64,000 nucleotides of DNA from Ziziphus jujuba (lineage: Eukaryota > Streptophyta > Magnoliopsida > Rosales > Rhamnaceae), in assembly GCF_031755915.1 (NCBI RefSeq), contig NC_083389.1, positions 20,112,001 to 20,176,000 on the forward strand. Direction: 5' to 3'. This document shows positions 11,112 through 22,604 of the stretch, one piece after another. Position numbers and translations under genes: made by a program. A model generated the notes under the pieces. The model was not told where the DNA came from. It searched no databases and was given only the letters and a program-made list of their open reading frames with translations. The stretch's first letter is position 1, and every line of letters starts with the position of its first letter.

Positions 11112-11278
11112 CACTCAAGTGCAAAACGAATGCGTTTAAGGGTGGAAACTAGACGGAGTGATGGAGGAAACAAATGTGCACTCTTTCCTTGAGTTTGGGG
11201 ACGAATTTGCTAGAAAAGAAGTTCAGGGACTCGATGCAACAAGCAATTTACTTTGAGGACTAACGGTGCAAATATCTC
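11100..11278 (-). repeat. Right terminal inverted repeat of the MULE
   Basis: Read in reverse complement it begins GAGATATTTGCACCGTTAG and follows the left arm to about 11100. Confidence 0.85.
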
Positions 11279-11287
11279 TTTATTTAA
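11279..11287. repeat. Right target-site duplication of the MULE
   Basis: TTTATTTAA, identical to 9811-9819. Confidence 0.85.
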
Positions 11288-12275
11288 CCGCCTAGGCTTT
11301 TAAGAGCGTATTTAAGGAACTCTTCTCCTATTATATGCTTTTTTTTTTTTTTTTTCTTTCTTTCTTTTTGAAGAGCTAATTTTCATTATATATTTTTTAT
11401 TTTGAAGAGGTAATTTTTAAAAATATGATCTAACTCATTCTATAATTAACTTTTTAGAATTAATTTAAAAAATCAAAAATATTTTGTATATTTAATATTA
11501 TATTAATATTATTTAATATTTTTCAAATTCCATAATTATTATATTATATTAATATATTTTAATTACTATTTATTATTAAAAATAAAAGACAAAAAAAAAA
11601 TATAATAAAATGTTCATTGAAAAAATAAAAATAAAAATTATGATATAAAAAGCATTATTGAATAAGTTTTTAAAATTCTATTCTTTATGATTAAAGATAT
11701 TCTTTATTATATAAAAGATACTTTTTAATTTTTAAGAATTTTTTGGGATTGCTCTAATTCTTTTAAGAATAAATTTTCTATATTTGGTTTTGAAATAATG
11801 AATAATTTTTATTTATTTTTTGTCGCAATGATATTATTTATTAAATTTACACCGCAGAGAAATTAAATTTTGTTTAATTGCTCTTATCATATTCTAGTTT
11901 GGAGTTGTTTTTTTTAATCTTTAAATTTTAAATATCTCAATCTAAACATTTATCTTTCAATTTATACCAATTTGGTTTAACTGGGTTTTTTGTCTAAAAA
12001 TGGTTAAGCAGTCTCATTTTGGAAATTTACATTTTAATACTTTTTAATTGTAATTGTCAAAAACTATTAATTTCTTAAACAACTATGAAATTTTATGGTG
12101 CTTAGGCTAAGGCTTTAAAGTTTTCTATTAAGTGATAAACGATGGGATTTTTTTCTTTTTTCTTTTTGCAAGGTGTTGAATATGTTTTTCTTTTATGCAT
12201 TTGTTAAACTAACTTTTGTGTATTATTTGATTTCCTTTAGTTAGAGAAATTTATTAGTTCAATGCTTTCTAGACT
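11288..12275. other. AT-rich intergenic stretch, no gene seen
   Basis: Very AT-rich with a poly-T/CTTT tract at about 11339-11370 and many A/T runs. No coding frame or repeat ends were recognised. Confidence 0.55.
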
Positions 12276-12696
12276 TAAAGGCCTGTTTAGCCATCTGCTT
12301 TAAAAACTGTTTTTTGTTTTTAAAAATAGAAAATTGTTTTCAAAACAAAAATGCATTATTTGGCCATCAGTTTTTAGAAAACTATTTTCAGAGAACAAAT
12401 AAAAAAGAAAACAAAAAATAATAAAAAGATGTTTTTTATAGTTTTCAAAAAAATTAAAACTATGTTGGTTTACTACATCTGACACTTAAGCATTAACAGA
12501 GGAGAGTAAGAATGACAATATGCCCTGTACAACCCGAAATCGCATGCACCTCCCTTAAAAGTACGTTTTTGATTTCCGAAAATGGTTTTCAAATACAATT
12601 AGCCAAACACTCATTATTTTCATAAAACAATACAAAACTGTTTTTGTTCTATACTTTGAAAACAAAAAATAGAAAACATAGTCGAACAGATCCTAA
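12276..12696. mobile_element. Probable MITE with imperfect inverted ends
   Basis: The left end reads AGGCCTGTTTAGCCATCTGC. The right end in reverse complement reads AGGATCTGTTCGACTATG. Both then run into oligo-T-rich subterminal sequence with TTTTTGTTTTC/TAGAAAA motifs. TAA lies beside each end (12276-12278 and 12694-12696), compatible with the 3-bp target of PIF/Harbinger elements, although a hAT origin is not excluded. Internal GTTTTC and GAAAAC blocks make it self-complementary. No protein is encoded. Confidence 0.55.
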
Positions 12697-13717
12697 GCAT
12701 CTTCATTGTGTTTAGTGAGTTGACCTTTTTCAGGTTAGTGAATTAACCGAGTTTTTTTTTTATTCCTTTTCAATTATGTTACCAATACCAAATCCTAATT
12801 GATGGGGACCAAAATTCTTAATAGTCTATTTAATCCATAAGAAAAACAAAATTTAACAATGTGAAAAGAGATGAGAACCCAAAATTAGAATAGAAAAAAA
12901 ACTTAAGGTATTTGGGAGCTCAGGACTTGTGCTGCCATGTTTTCTAAGCCACCTATAAGGTTGTGATAAATATCACGATCGCAAAGAAAAGGAACAAATC
13001 AACAATTTTAACCAAGTGAATCCAAATTACATGCTTAAATTGACATTTAATTAGCAAAATTTATAGCTCAAGCATTACCATCACTTTTCCTACCTTGTCC
13101 AGCAGTTGGAATATAAGATGCCACCGCATTGGGGAAACCACGGTTCAGATACATCACCAAGGAAGCTTGAAGACAACTGGGCATTTGGGACAGCAGCTTG
13201 CAAGGAGCTCATATCCAGAAACTAAAACAAAAGGTGAAGTAGGAGGTGTTAGATATAAGAAATGTTTATTTTTTCTTTTTTCTTTTTTACATTTATTGGA
13301 GGCATAAGGGGGAGTGAGCTTCGTATTAATGAAAGCAGATGATTGGTGAGATACAGGTTATGTAACAAATATATGCACCAAGATATATACAAAGTAGGTG
13401 AAATAAATTCCTAAAATTTAATAAACTTTGAAAAGTTTATACAAAAGATGAAAATAGTGTCAAGGCAGAGCATGAAATTGATATAAGCTAAGTGCTAAAA
13501 ATATAGACAAAAAGAAGATGTTGCCAAGGCTTGACTACTGTATATATATATGTATTGTTAAACATATAAACATTGTATGGATTTGACATAATCAATTACT
13601 CACTTACAGTGCTCATTTGTGCCATTAATGATACTTGCTTATTTACTGAATTATATAGTAGGACCCTTGGACATACATTCTTTGTAACTCTCCAATTGAC
13701 CATTGGTGTCAGGACAC
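12697..13717. other. Unrecognised intergenic stretch
   Basis: A moderately GC-rich island lies at about 13080-13240. It can be read on the minus strand as MYLNRGFPNAVASYIPTAGQ, but no family is recognised and no longer frame surrounds it. The remainder is AT-rich with no visible gene. Confidence 0.35.
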
Positions 13718-13915
13718 ATTCAAGATCTCTTACTGGAACCCTAGAAGCCCTGATCCCAAGGAAAACCTACCAGACCTTCCATAGAAAATCCGACAATATT
13801 TTTCCTAAGAGTTGAACATGCCATAAAATTCCCTACATGGAAAACAGGCTTCTAAAAGCACCACCCTATTCCTCCCATATTATTACAAATAATTCTACAA
13901 ATTTCAACACTTCAT
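13718..13915 (-). mobile_element. Ty3/gypsy-type LTR end fragment
   Basis: This stretch is the reverse complement of about 20080-20250, with alternating conserved blocks: GATCCCA(T/A)GGAAAACC, AGAAAATCCG(G/A)CA, CCTAAG and CACC(T/C)TATTCCTCC. A third related copy lies at about 16060-16230. Assignment to gypsy LTRs is by style and context, because no protein domain is attached. Confidence 0.6.
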
Positions 13916-16059
13916 AATAATACAATATAGGGAATATGCATAATATTAATTAAATAAGTATCCAACATAGTATACAGAGTGTCATAGGATTTGCAATTAA
14001 GTATAGAATTTAATACAACATAAGGATAGGAAGAAATATTACAAGGTAAGAAGAAAAATGAAAGACAAAAACTTCTTGGAATTTAGCACGAACAATCCTG
14101 GATGGTCAACGCCTATTAACCTGGGCATAGGGGAATGGACTTAAAAACATGAAATGCTAATCATTCCAATGAGTGATTCAAATTACTACGTAAATAATAA
14201 TAATATAATAATATAAAATAAAGACGATGGATAATATTGGAGGCATGGTTAAACAATGGATTGATCTAGTAGTTTTTGGTTAAATATTTTCATGTATTTA
14301 TGTTTTAAGTTTTGAATGTGGTGCGTAAGAGTATTTAGATCTTGTTGCATGTTGATATTCTTGCATGATCTAACAATTTTTGTGCAAAGGAACTTGTATA
14401 AGTGAGGCTTGATGAACCCGAATATAGCAACAAGCCTTACCATGAGTTTTTTTCTTTTTTATTTTTCTTTACAATATTTCTGTTAACACTTCTTTTGAGA
14501 GCTTAAATATGTTTGATCCTTGTTTAAACCTTCTTGCATGTGAATTTTCTTGAAGTTTTTAAAGCCACATTTGAGTTCTATGGTAGAGTCTTTCTCTATC
14601 TACACTAGTCGTCCAAGATGATCTTGAGTTTTCTACGATTCTCTTCTGATTTAAGGTTCGATTTTTAAGTATCGTTTGGGTAAATGTTAGTAAACTCTTG
14701 ATTCTTACTATACATGTAATGATCTTATAGTTTTGAGACATTGATTTGGGGTTGGAATCCAAAAAGGTACAACCGAGTTTGATAGATTATTTTATACCAA
14801 TGTTTTCTTGTACTTAAAACTCTTGAGTTCATGTTCAAATTTATCATTATTTTTCTTCCCTTGAATTTTTTCTTTTTTGAATTTCATGTTGAGTTAGATA
14901 CAAGATTTTGAAAACAATTGCCAAAGCAGGAATTTAGGAAAGTGAGAAATTGCTCCTCACCGAGAGCAAGGAAAGTTCCACTTGAGATTCCTTTATGCAT
15001 TCATTATTCCTATGCTCACCATTTGTTTTACACTTTTATTGTAGAAATTTTAATAAGCGTGAATTTCTTTTCTTTAAATTTTGATATGTGATGATGCATG
15101 AAGCAGAGTAAAGAAATGTTTCTTTATTATGACCAAGTTGGTACAAAAATGTGTATTGATGTTTTTGTTTAGTTTTATTTCAAGAATTAAATTACTTATG
15201 TTTTAAGTTCTAACTTTGAGAGGACACTTGGTTTAAAATTTATTGAAAACCTTACTTTAAGTTAGTTAATTTCACTATAGGTAAAATTCTTTTGAAATGT
15301 TCCAAAGTTCTTAAATATTGTGTTCCAAACACCTTTGAGTTAGCTTGAGACTCCCTCAGGAGATTTTCAGTATGGAGCTCTTGGGTTTGATTAAAGATTT
15401 TAGTATTTTAAAAGGATTTGAATAAGAAAATGGTTCATTTTCCTCCTGCTCTAGAACCATGTTGTGTAAGGTTTTAAGATTAGTAATTGTTTGATGCATT
15501 TCCTAGGTCTTGTATTTCAAGCTCTAAAAATTTTAGATAATGTTTTTGCCTAGCTAAGCGTATTGATTTATTTTGTCCTCAATTATTTTTGTACAAAATA
15601 TTGTGTTTACAGTGGTTTTAAATAATTACATTATCTTTCCTTAAGTGCAAAGTTTTGAATAGTAAAAAGCCTTAAAGTTGGAACTCTGATTCCATAATTT
15701 AATGGCAAGCCAAGAGGCATTGTTTATTTTTGCTACTTTGATGTTTTCCTCCACGTAGTGTTTGGTTTCTACATGAATTGGTTGTTTGCTAAGCAGTTTC
15801 AAGTTCATAAGTTGGTGTTATATTGAGTTTTCATTATAAATTTTCTTTCAAAATAAATTCTTAAGTTTAATGTTGCATTTATTTGAGAACTTTTTTATAT
15901 CATTGTATTGACATTTCTTGTTATGTGGCCAACTCTCATAATTGCTATATCTTGCCTTATTAATAAAAGCATTCCTCTTTTATTTGTGTAAAGATGAAAT
16001 GTTTACAGGCATTTTTATTTTTACTTATTTTATTTTAAAGCTAGAAAAGAAAGACTCTC
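13916..16059. other. Unrecognised stretch between LTR fragments
   Basis: About 2.1 kb with somewhat more even composition than the surrounding AT-rich DNA. There are no long reading frames and no tandem repeats. It lies between two fragments of the same LTR family, so it may be untranslated leader or LTR sequence of a retroelement, but nothing in it proves this. Confidence 0.35.
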
Positions 16060-16235
16060 CAAAGTTCCCTAGGGGAAATTCTAGGAGAGATCCCACTGGA
16101 TATTCTATAGAAAATTTGGTAGTACCTCCTTTTTAAAGTAACTTCCCCAAATTTAACCCTCATAGAAAATACATTTCTATACATACTAATAGCCACCATG
16201 CCTTTCACTTATGTCAACTACACAAACTTATAGCA
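16060..16235 (-). mobile_element. Second Ty3/gypsy-type LTR end fragment
   Basis: It aligns with 13740-13910 and, in reverse complement, with 20080-20250: GATCCCA(C/T), AGAAAAT, ACTTCCCCAAATTTAACCC and AATA(C/G)CCACC-like blocks. It is more diverged than the other pair. Confidence 0.5.
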
Positions 16236-16964
16236 TTGCATAAATATTTCAACACATACATATAAATAAAAGATAATAACATTAATAATATAGACCATCT
16301 TAGGGTTATACTATATTTAGTAATAATGGATACAACCATAATAATAATCGTAATAATATTTCCGATAATATCACTAGAGAAAATGCCCTAAGTTTGAATT
16401 TTTGACTAGGTTTAACCAAGGTTGATCGAGGTTGAACAAGTAGGTTCCATGGTTGAGTTTTTATTGTGGAGGAATTTTGTATTGATCGAGGTACTATGAC
16501 AAAATATTCATCAATACGAGTTTGTAGACTAGCAGTATGCCAAAATCGAAGCTAAGAATAGAAAGTTATAATTAAAAAAAGATGTGATTCGAGATGAGCT
16601 TAGAGTTGACTTTTTATCTATATAAGTTTTGATGTTGACTTATATATTATGTGATAGTGCTTGTCGATATGAATTCGTAGACCGGCAGCACGCATAATTT
16701 GGATCTATGGTTTAAAAATTACGGGTCTGTAAAGTTATACTTATCTTTCCCGGGATTAATTTTATCGGGTAATAGAATATTTAAAGGAGTTTCTGATTTA
16801 TGTCACGTGTTACCAATTGGGATGTGCCATGTGTCATGTCAAAAAAGTACCACATGTCATCCTTAATAAAATATTATATTCTTATTTATTATTGATTTAT
16901 TATTTTTCTTTTTCTTTTCTTTTCTTTCTCCCCTCCTTCTCTGTGGCTTTCAAGGGCAAAAAAG

Positions 16965-16965
<1 letters not shown>

Positions 16966-17007
<42 letters not shown>

Positions 17008-17032
17008 ATTATCTCTCTCTCTCTCTTCCTCT
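16966..17032 (+). repeat. CT microsatellite
   Basis: A CT run of about 40 bp plus interrupted CTCTCTCTCT and CTCTTTC units, at the position where the related LTR copy at 32590-32650 has a GA-rich tract. Confidence 0.9.
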
Positions 17033-17504
17033 TTCTCCATTGATTGGCCGATTGGCTATGTTCCAGCCACCAAACGGCATGAGAGCCCACAGCTAGGTGA
17101 CGCTAGTGGCTGAGTTTTTGGCCATTTGCCCAATGGACACCTCGGAATCGGCTGTCCTAAAGTTGACGGTTGGCAACCTCTCATTCATTGATTTTCCGAT
17201 GGTTTTCGATTGTGAGCTTGGCTTGTTCTCTTAGTTTTCGACCCCCTGATTTCAAAAATAATCTCTATTCGTCCAAATTCCAAATGGTTTGTGAGATATA
17301 GTGGAGGGAAGTTTGGTTGAAACTTTTTGGCTATTTTTTGGCCAACGCTGGTGGCGTTGAGCCAAATGTAATAATTTTGTTGAATTGCATATGTATGCAC
17401 TTATTATGTATAAGTATGTGCATGTATGTTTGTAATGCGTATTCTTGTTATGTACATGCGTAGGTATATGTGGGGAATCCTTTGGCATGGGTGTAGATGA
17501 TTAT

Positions 17505-17781
17505 ATATATATATATATATATATATCTTTGAGTATATGAATATATATATATATGTATATGCTTATTAAATGAATTGTTTATATACATGATTATCTATGT
17601 ATGTGTGTGGATATATGTGATTATGTATATATATATATATATCTGAGTATATATGAATGTGCATTATTGTATATCCATATATATATATTTATAAATATGT
17701 ATATGAGCATTTGTATACTTGTTAAAAGGATTTTGTTATGTATGTAGACGAATATATGTATTTGCATATATAAAGATGTGT

Positions 17782-17825
<44 letters not shown>
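17505..17825 (+). repeat. Interrupted TA/ATG-rich microsatellite tract
   Basis: It contains several (TA) runs, at about 17505-17526, 17540-17555, 17626-17642 and 17786-17824. They are separated by TATGTATATG-like units. It lies within the large LTR. Confidence 0.85.
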
Positions 17826-17829
<4 letters not shown>

Positions 17830-18349
17830 TTTTTGGGTTGTTTAGAATTTCGAAAAATATTATGTATTTTCTAAAATTAAAAGAATTGTTGTTAACCTTA
17901 TTGTGCTCTTTTATATGATTTAAAATATATCTGTTATATAAAATTTATCATATGGTTTTGGAGAAATTATTTATGATTATTTGTTGTTAAAAGCGTTATT
18001 AAATTTTACTGTTATATTTATTTTGCATAATAAAATATATTTGTGTGAAATTATGTTATAAGTAAATTTTATGTGATTTAATATAATTTGTATAAATCAA
18101 TTTTAAGAATTTAAGAATAATAATTTTTACTGTATAAAATATATTTGTTATTGGGATAATTGTTGAATTGAAATTATTTTGGTAATAATTAATTTTATAA
18201 AATTGTTGGATTTATATGATTGTTTAAAGAAAAATATAAAATTTTATGGGCTTAGTAAAAGTATAAAAACCCGGGTGTATTTTATCAATTTTAGTATTTA
18301 TAATATTGTAAAATTTTTTAGCATTTATATGCATTATACAGTAATGGTT

Positions 18350-18830
18350 ATCTCTATCCTGTGGATGGTTGTTTATTATAGCTATCCTTTGGAAGCCATG
18401 GATTTGAGGGTTGACAAATATATTTGCATAAAGAGCATCAGCCACCCTTTTCCTTGGCCACAGGATGGTTGTTTATTATTTTATGACTATCCTGTGCATG
18501 CCTTGGATCTGAGGATTGACAAGCATATCTGTACAGTGAACATCAGTTGCCACCCTCCTTAGCCGTAGCATGGTTGTTTATTATGTTATGGATTAGCATG
18601 CAAGTTATGTATATGGTCGTCCTTTGTAAACTGTGGTGAGAGGGTAGACAAGTATATTGCAGAGTGAACACTAGTCGTCTCCCCCTAGCTATAGGATAAT
18701 TGTCATTATAGATTAGCATGCATATTTGTATGGCAATCTTGTGGGAGTTATGGGCTCGAGATATGGCAGGTATAGTGTACAGTGAGCATCAGTCACCCTC
18801 CCTTCGGTCGAAGGGTGATTGTTTTAGCCA
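18350..18830 (+). repeat. Diverged 100-123-bp tandem subrepeats in the LTR
   Basis: The unit anchors GGATGGTTGTTTATTAT or variants occur at about 18363, 18463, 18568, 18691 and 18811. Each unit ends with GA(G/A)CATCAG(C/T)CACC(C/A)T-like sequence followed by a C/T-rich block. There are about four full copies. Relatives of the unit recur in inverted orientation at about 20940-21200. Confidence 0.7.
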
Positions 18831-19326
18831 TGACTAGTTATTAATAATCCGCGATGCAGAATGCTAAGGTAATCGATTGCATGTTTCTCTCTTTAAGCTC
18901 CTCGCTAGGTAGTGCTCAGGACTCCTGATACTATCTGGCAGCACTGATATATTGTATGGTATATAGTATCTTTTTTATATATACGTGTATATACATTATG
19001 TTATGTTTGTACATGCCACACTGTACGAGGGCAACAATTCGATTCAGCATATGAATAGCTTAGTTCGTAACTCTGTTGCCTATGAATCCAAGTGGTCAGA
19101 TGGCCAATATAGGCAATCATCTCGGATCGTATTGGCAGTAGTATACTTGTAAAAGCTGATGCCATGGGATCACATATTAGCATGTTATATGGTACTGTAC
19201 ATACCTTCGCTATGAGTGTGCATATTTCATAATATATCTATAAATTTAAAATTTTTAAATTTTATTTTACTTTATTTTATTTTATTTTATATACTCATGA
19301 TTTTGATTTTCTATTATTAGTCTTAT

Positions 19327-19623
19327 TTGTTGTTGTTGTTTTTGTTTTTGTTATTATTATTATTATCTATTGTTAATGACTTATTATTATTAATTTTTAT
19401 GATTATTACTATTTATCATTGTTGTTATTATTATTATTATTACCACTACTATTATTATTACTATTTTTATTATTATTATTATTTATCATTGACTTTGTTG
19501 TTAATTATTATCGTAGTTGTTATTATTAACTATTGTGATTATTAATGTTGTTATTTTATTTATTTTTTTACTAGTTTTATTATTGTTATTATTATTATTA
19601 TCATTATTATTTGTCTTTATTCC

Positions 19624-19654
<31 letters not shown>

Positions 19655-19760
19655 ATTATTGCAAATTATTATTGTACTTACTATTATTTATTATGATTAT
19701 TTTTATTTTTATTATCATGTATTATTATTATTATTATCATCATCATTATTATTATTATAC
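19327..19760 (+). repeat. Long imperfect ATT/TTA microsatellite
   Basis: More than 400 bp consist almost entirely of TTA/ATT triplets with scattered G and C substitutions. The one-strand bias (T-rich on +) yields long spurious Leu/Tyr/Ile-rich open frames. It is not coding. Confidence 0.9.
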
Positions 19761-19840
19761 GGTAGCCTTTGAGCAAGTATGATAGCCTTCAGGCAAGTAT
19801 AGTAGCCTTCGGACGACTGTAGTAGCCATCGGACAAGTAG
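19761..19840 (+). repeat. 20-bp minisatellite, four copies
   Basis: Copies start at about 19761, 19781, 19801 and 19821 and have the form (G/A)GTAGCCTTCGGACAAGTAT with substitutions. A related single unit, CGAAGGCTA, appears inverted at about 20378. Confidence 0.85.
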
Positions 19841-20349
19841 TACTTCTATTATTCTTAATATTATTTTTGTTATTGTTGTTTTATCACTCTTTTGTCTACA
19901 TTTAAGCATTTGGTATGTTCGTAAAGCGATAAAGAAATGTAGTACTGTACTAAGTGGGCAATGTGGGAGAACATAAATATTTAAATGTATTTTTTGTTTA
20001 TTAAATAATTTCTAGTATATATATTCTTATGCTTTATTATTAAGTGTTGCCTATTGTGGAAAATCTTATGGTAAGGTAGAAGGAATAATGCAGGAGGAAT
20101 AAGGTGGTATTATATAGGAGTGTGTTTTTTGTGTAGGAAATTTTGGGGGCATGCTTAACCTTAGGAGAAACGCTGCCGGATTTTCTGTTGGACTGTTTGG
20201 TAGGGTTTTCCATGGGATCATGGCTTATCTAGTGTTCTAGTAACAATCACTATCTAGAACTAACGTAATTACATATTTTTATACATATCAAAATGTAACT
20301 ACGTGTACAATCCCTCAAAGTTTCTTAACAACATGCCCATAGGCCGATA

Positions 20350-21240
20350 CACATGCCAGAAAGCATAAATATCTACCCGAAGGCTAACTCGGAGTTTTAT
20401 TATCGGTATTGTGTGTACTTTCCCACTACTTTTATAAAATTACACATGTACTTCCAAATCCATAAAATCATCAATTTGGACAAATATAACAATTGTGCAA
20501 TTGATGATGACAATAATAATAATAATAATAAGAGTAATAGAATTTAAAAATAAATATATACTAAATTAAAATCAAATAACATGAATAACATCAAGAGTAA
20601 TAATATTAAAAATGATAAATATATTATTCAAATGGCATACTTGTAATAGAAATATACAAGATGTACTATACTAATACCAGTGTACAGTCTTATAGTATTG
20701 ACCACCCTAAGGCATAATCAACATATGTAAGTACTTGTATGCCTACTACTACCAGCACAATCAGGGGTGATTGCCTACAGTGACCATCTAATCCGTTGGT
20801 CTTGTAGGTAGCATAAATATGATATTAAACTGCACGTAGACTTAATCGGATCATTACCATGGTATTGTATGGTACATTTAACATATAATACAAATGGAAA
20901 GATACTTGATGCACCATACGATATACCACTATTGCCAAGTGATGTTTAATGACTCAACACTACTTGTTAAAGTGGGGATGGGTGAAAGAAAACATGCACG
21001 TGGTCCTCTAGTATCCTAAAAGTGCAAGTGCTAAACAGCCTATCATCTTACAGCTAGAGGGGGTAGCTGATGCCAAAACTATAGAATATTTTCCAATCCT
21101 CACCCACCTTCATTCCCATAGGATGGCTAAATTAAACTTGTTACCATTTAGTTATGGAGAGGGTGGCTAATTTCATTACTACAAAATACCGGTCCATATT
21201 CGCTTACTACAACACTTAAAGGATGACTATATATATATAG
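20350..21240 (-). mobile_element. Inverted copy of the LTR interior
   Basis: In reverse complement this stretch follows 18360-19840 in order: subrepeat-like sequence (21200-20940), a block matching 19060-19190 with shared TAGGCAATCA, GGTCA and TGGTAGTAGTA (about 20880-20640), a short ATT-type run (20512-20532) and a single minisatellite unit (about 20378). The two copies therefore form a head-to-head pair with a spacer of about 500 bp. Confidence 0.6.
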
Positions 21241-21287
21241 CCTGCATGCTGAAATCGATTATATATATATATATATATATATATATC
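21216..21287 (+). repeat. TA microsatellites
   Basis: TA runs at about 21229-21239 and 21259-21286 beside the end of the inverted LTR copy. Confidence 0.9.
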
Positions 21288-22568
21288 AGGAACACCGATC
21301 TTATATGGTGCACCTAAAACCAATTAGTTCGTATAAACATACAAATACGAAAGCATCAATTTTTCATAATTATATTTTTATTTGGGTCTAAAACAATAAT
21401 GAATGGTATTTAGAAATAGAAATTTTAAGAGCATGATAAGGAATTAGATTGTCAATAGTTCTTTCATAATAGTCCAATCCTAATTCAGGTAGAGTTTATA
21501 ATGATTCTACATTGAAAGGTATGAGAAAAACCCTAACTTGCATTGCTTCTCTCTTTTTAACTCAAGGTTAAAAATACTTACTTTTTTTTTTTTTTTTGGT
21601 TTTTTAAAAACCTTGATGGTTCTACTTTGCATGCCTCAATTTCTAGATTATGTGTTTTCTAAATGCAAAACTAACCCGATAGAGTTTCAAATTTTTCCCG
21701 TTCGAATTTGAATTCCAAAATGGTGAGTTTAGGTTTAAATTCTTACATTCTTTTTTTTTTTTTTAGGTTGAAATTTGTTTGTTCTTATTTTATAGTATTT
21801 CTTTCTTCAAAGGTTGGCTTTGAAAATCTTTGTAAAATTTTTTTTTGGTGTCTTTTTTTTTCTTTTTTATTTTTATTTTTGGGTATAAAAGTCACAGTCA
21901 GATATTCAGAAGTGGTTTATGAAGTCCCATGACAAAGGGTAGCATGGATTCTAAGCTAGCGAAACCTGCACAACCACTTATGACACCTGTAGCGAAGAAA
22001 ACTTCTTAGGCTAAAAAGCTGGTGAGTCTTATTGTGGGTTTAGTATCTTTTAATGGTCAAGAAGGGTTTTTTCTACATTTTCTTGTAAATTTCAGTAGGA
22101 TTTTAGTATCTGGGTTTTGAAATAAACTTGTAACTTTGTTATTGCTTCATCTTTTTAATTTGGTATGATGAATCTCGACAAATGGTTATTGCCATTGTCT
22201 ACATTCTCCTAAAATTAATAGAACTATCTTTTTGGTTTTTTAAGAAAACAATGGAATGGAAAGAAATTACCTTTCCACATTTCAGTCCCAATGAAGGTTG
22301 AACTGCTAAAAATTTCACTGAAAAATTAGATTTCTTGGTTTCACAACTGATGAGATAGAAAACTTGTTGTTATTATTATCTTTTTACTAGGAGCCAAACA
22401 TGACATAAATTAGGTGGGTGATAACCTAAATATTGAAACTTGGTGGAAAGTTTTAGTAGGATCACCGGTTCAATTAGTGGATAGCATAAACTATTTGGAA
22501 TCACCTAAGTGTCCATTCATAATTGAGTTAATCTCAAACAAGAATACCAGAATTGGGAAATTATTGGA

Positions 22569-22571
<3 letters not shown>

Positions 22572-22601
<30 letters not shown>
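22572..22601 (+). repeat. TA microsatellite in an RFC1 pseudogene intron
   Basis: A near-perfect (TA)15 run just upstream of the third recognisable exon. Confidence 0.9.

Positions 22602-22604
<3 letters not shown>

Larger units (their letters stand above)
9820..11278. mobile_element. Non-autonomous Mutator-like element (MULE), 1459 bp
   Basis: The left end (about 9820-9995) and the reverse complement of the right end (about 11100-11278) align along their length. Shared blocks are G(G/A)GATATTTGCA, TAGCAAATTCGTCCCC(G/A)AACT, AGTGCAC and GCAC(G/T)TGAG(A/T)GTCAA. Perfect 9-bp duplications TTTATTTAA flank both ends. No transposase reading frame is present, so movement depended on another copy. 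The interior holds a tandem duplication (about 9995-10500), oligo-T and oligo-A tracts, and a relatively GC-rich segment (about 10840-11110). That segment could be captured host sequence, but its source was not recognised. Confidence 0.88.
16385..20250 (+). mobile_element. Large Ty3/gypsy-type LTR (solo or fragment)
   Basis: The first part (16390-16760) carries repeated GTTGA(C/T) motifs and the phrase TATTGATCGAGG..ACTAT..ACGAGTTTGTAGACTAGCAG. It is collinear with 32095-32440 on the same strand. A CT microsatellite and a GC-richer block (about 17040-17180) follow, then TA-rich repeats, 100-120-bp subrepeats, an ATT-rich microsatellite, a 20-bp minisatellite and an end region that has two inverted relatives at 13.7 and 16.1 kb. 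LTRs of 3-4 kb with internal subrepeats occur in the Tekay/Retand chromoviruses. That assignment is an inference because no gag or pol is present. Both ends are uncertain by hundreds of bases. Confidence 0.55.

Noticed and set aside
13095..13307. 70-codon frame and a minus-strand MYLNRGFPNAVASYIPTAGQ reading, considered as a gene fragment
   Set aside because: No family is recognised, no splice sites bound it convincingly, and it may be chance; left as unassigned.
18179..18562. 127-codon open frame
   Set aside because: It runs through AT-rich LTR sequence and the subrepeats; its repeated peptide segments mirror the DNA repeat, not a protein family.
19327..19545. Open frame rich in Leu, Tyr and Ile that resembles a membrane protein
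   Set aside because: It is produced by an ATT/TTA microsatellite; the composition is entirely triplet repeat.
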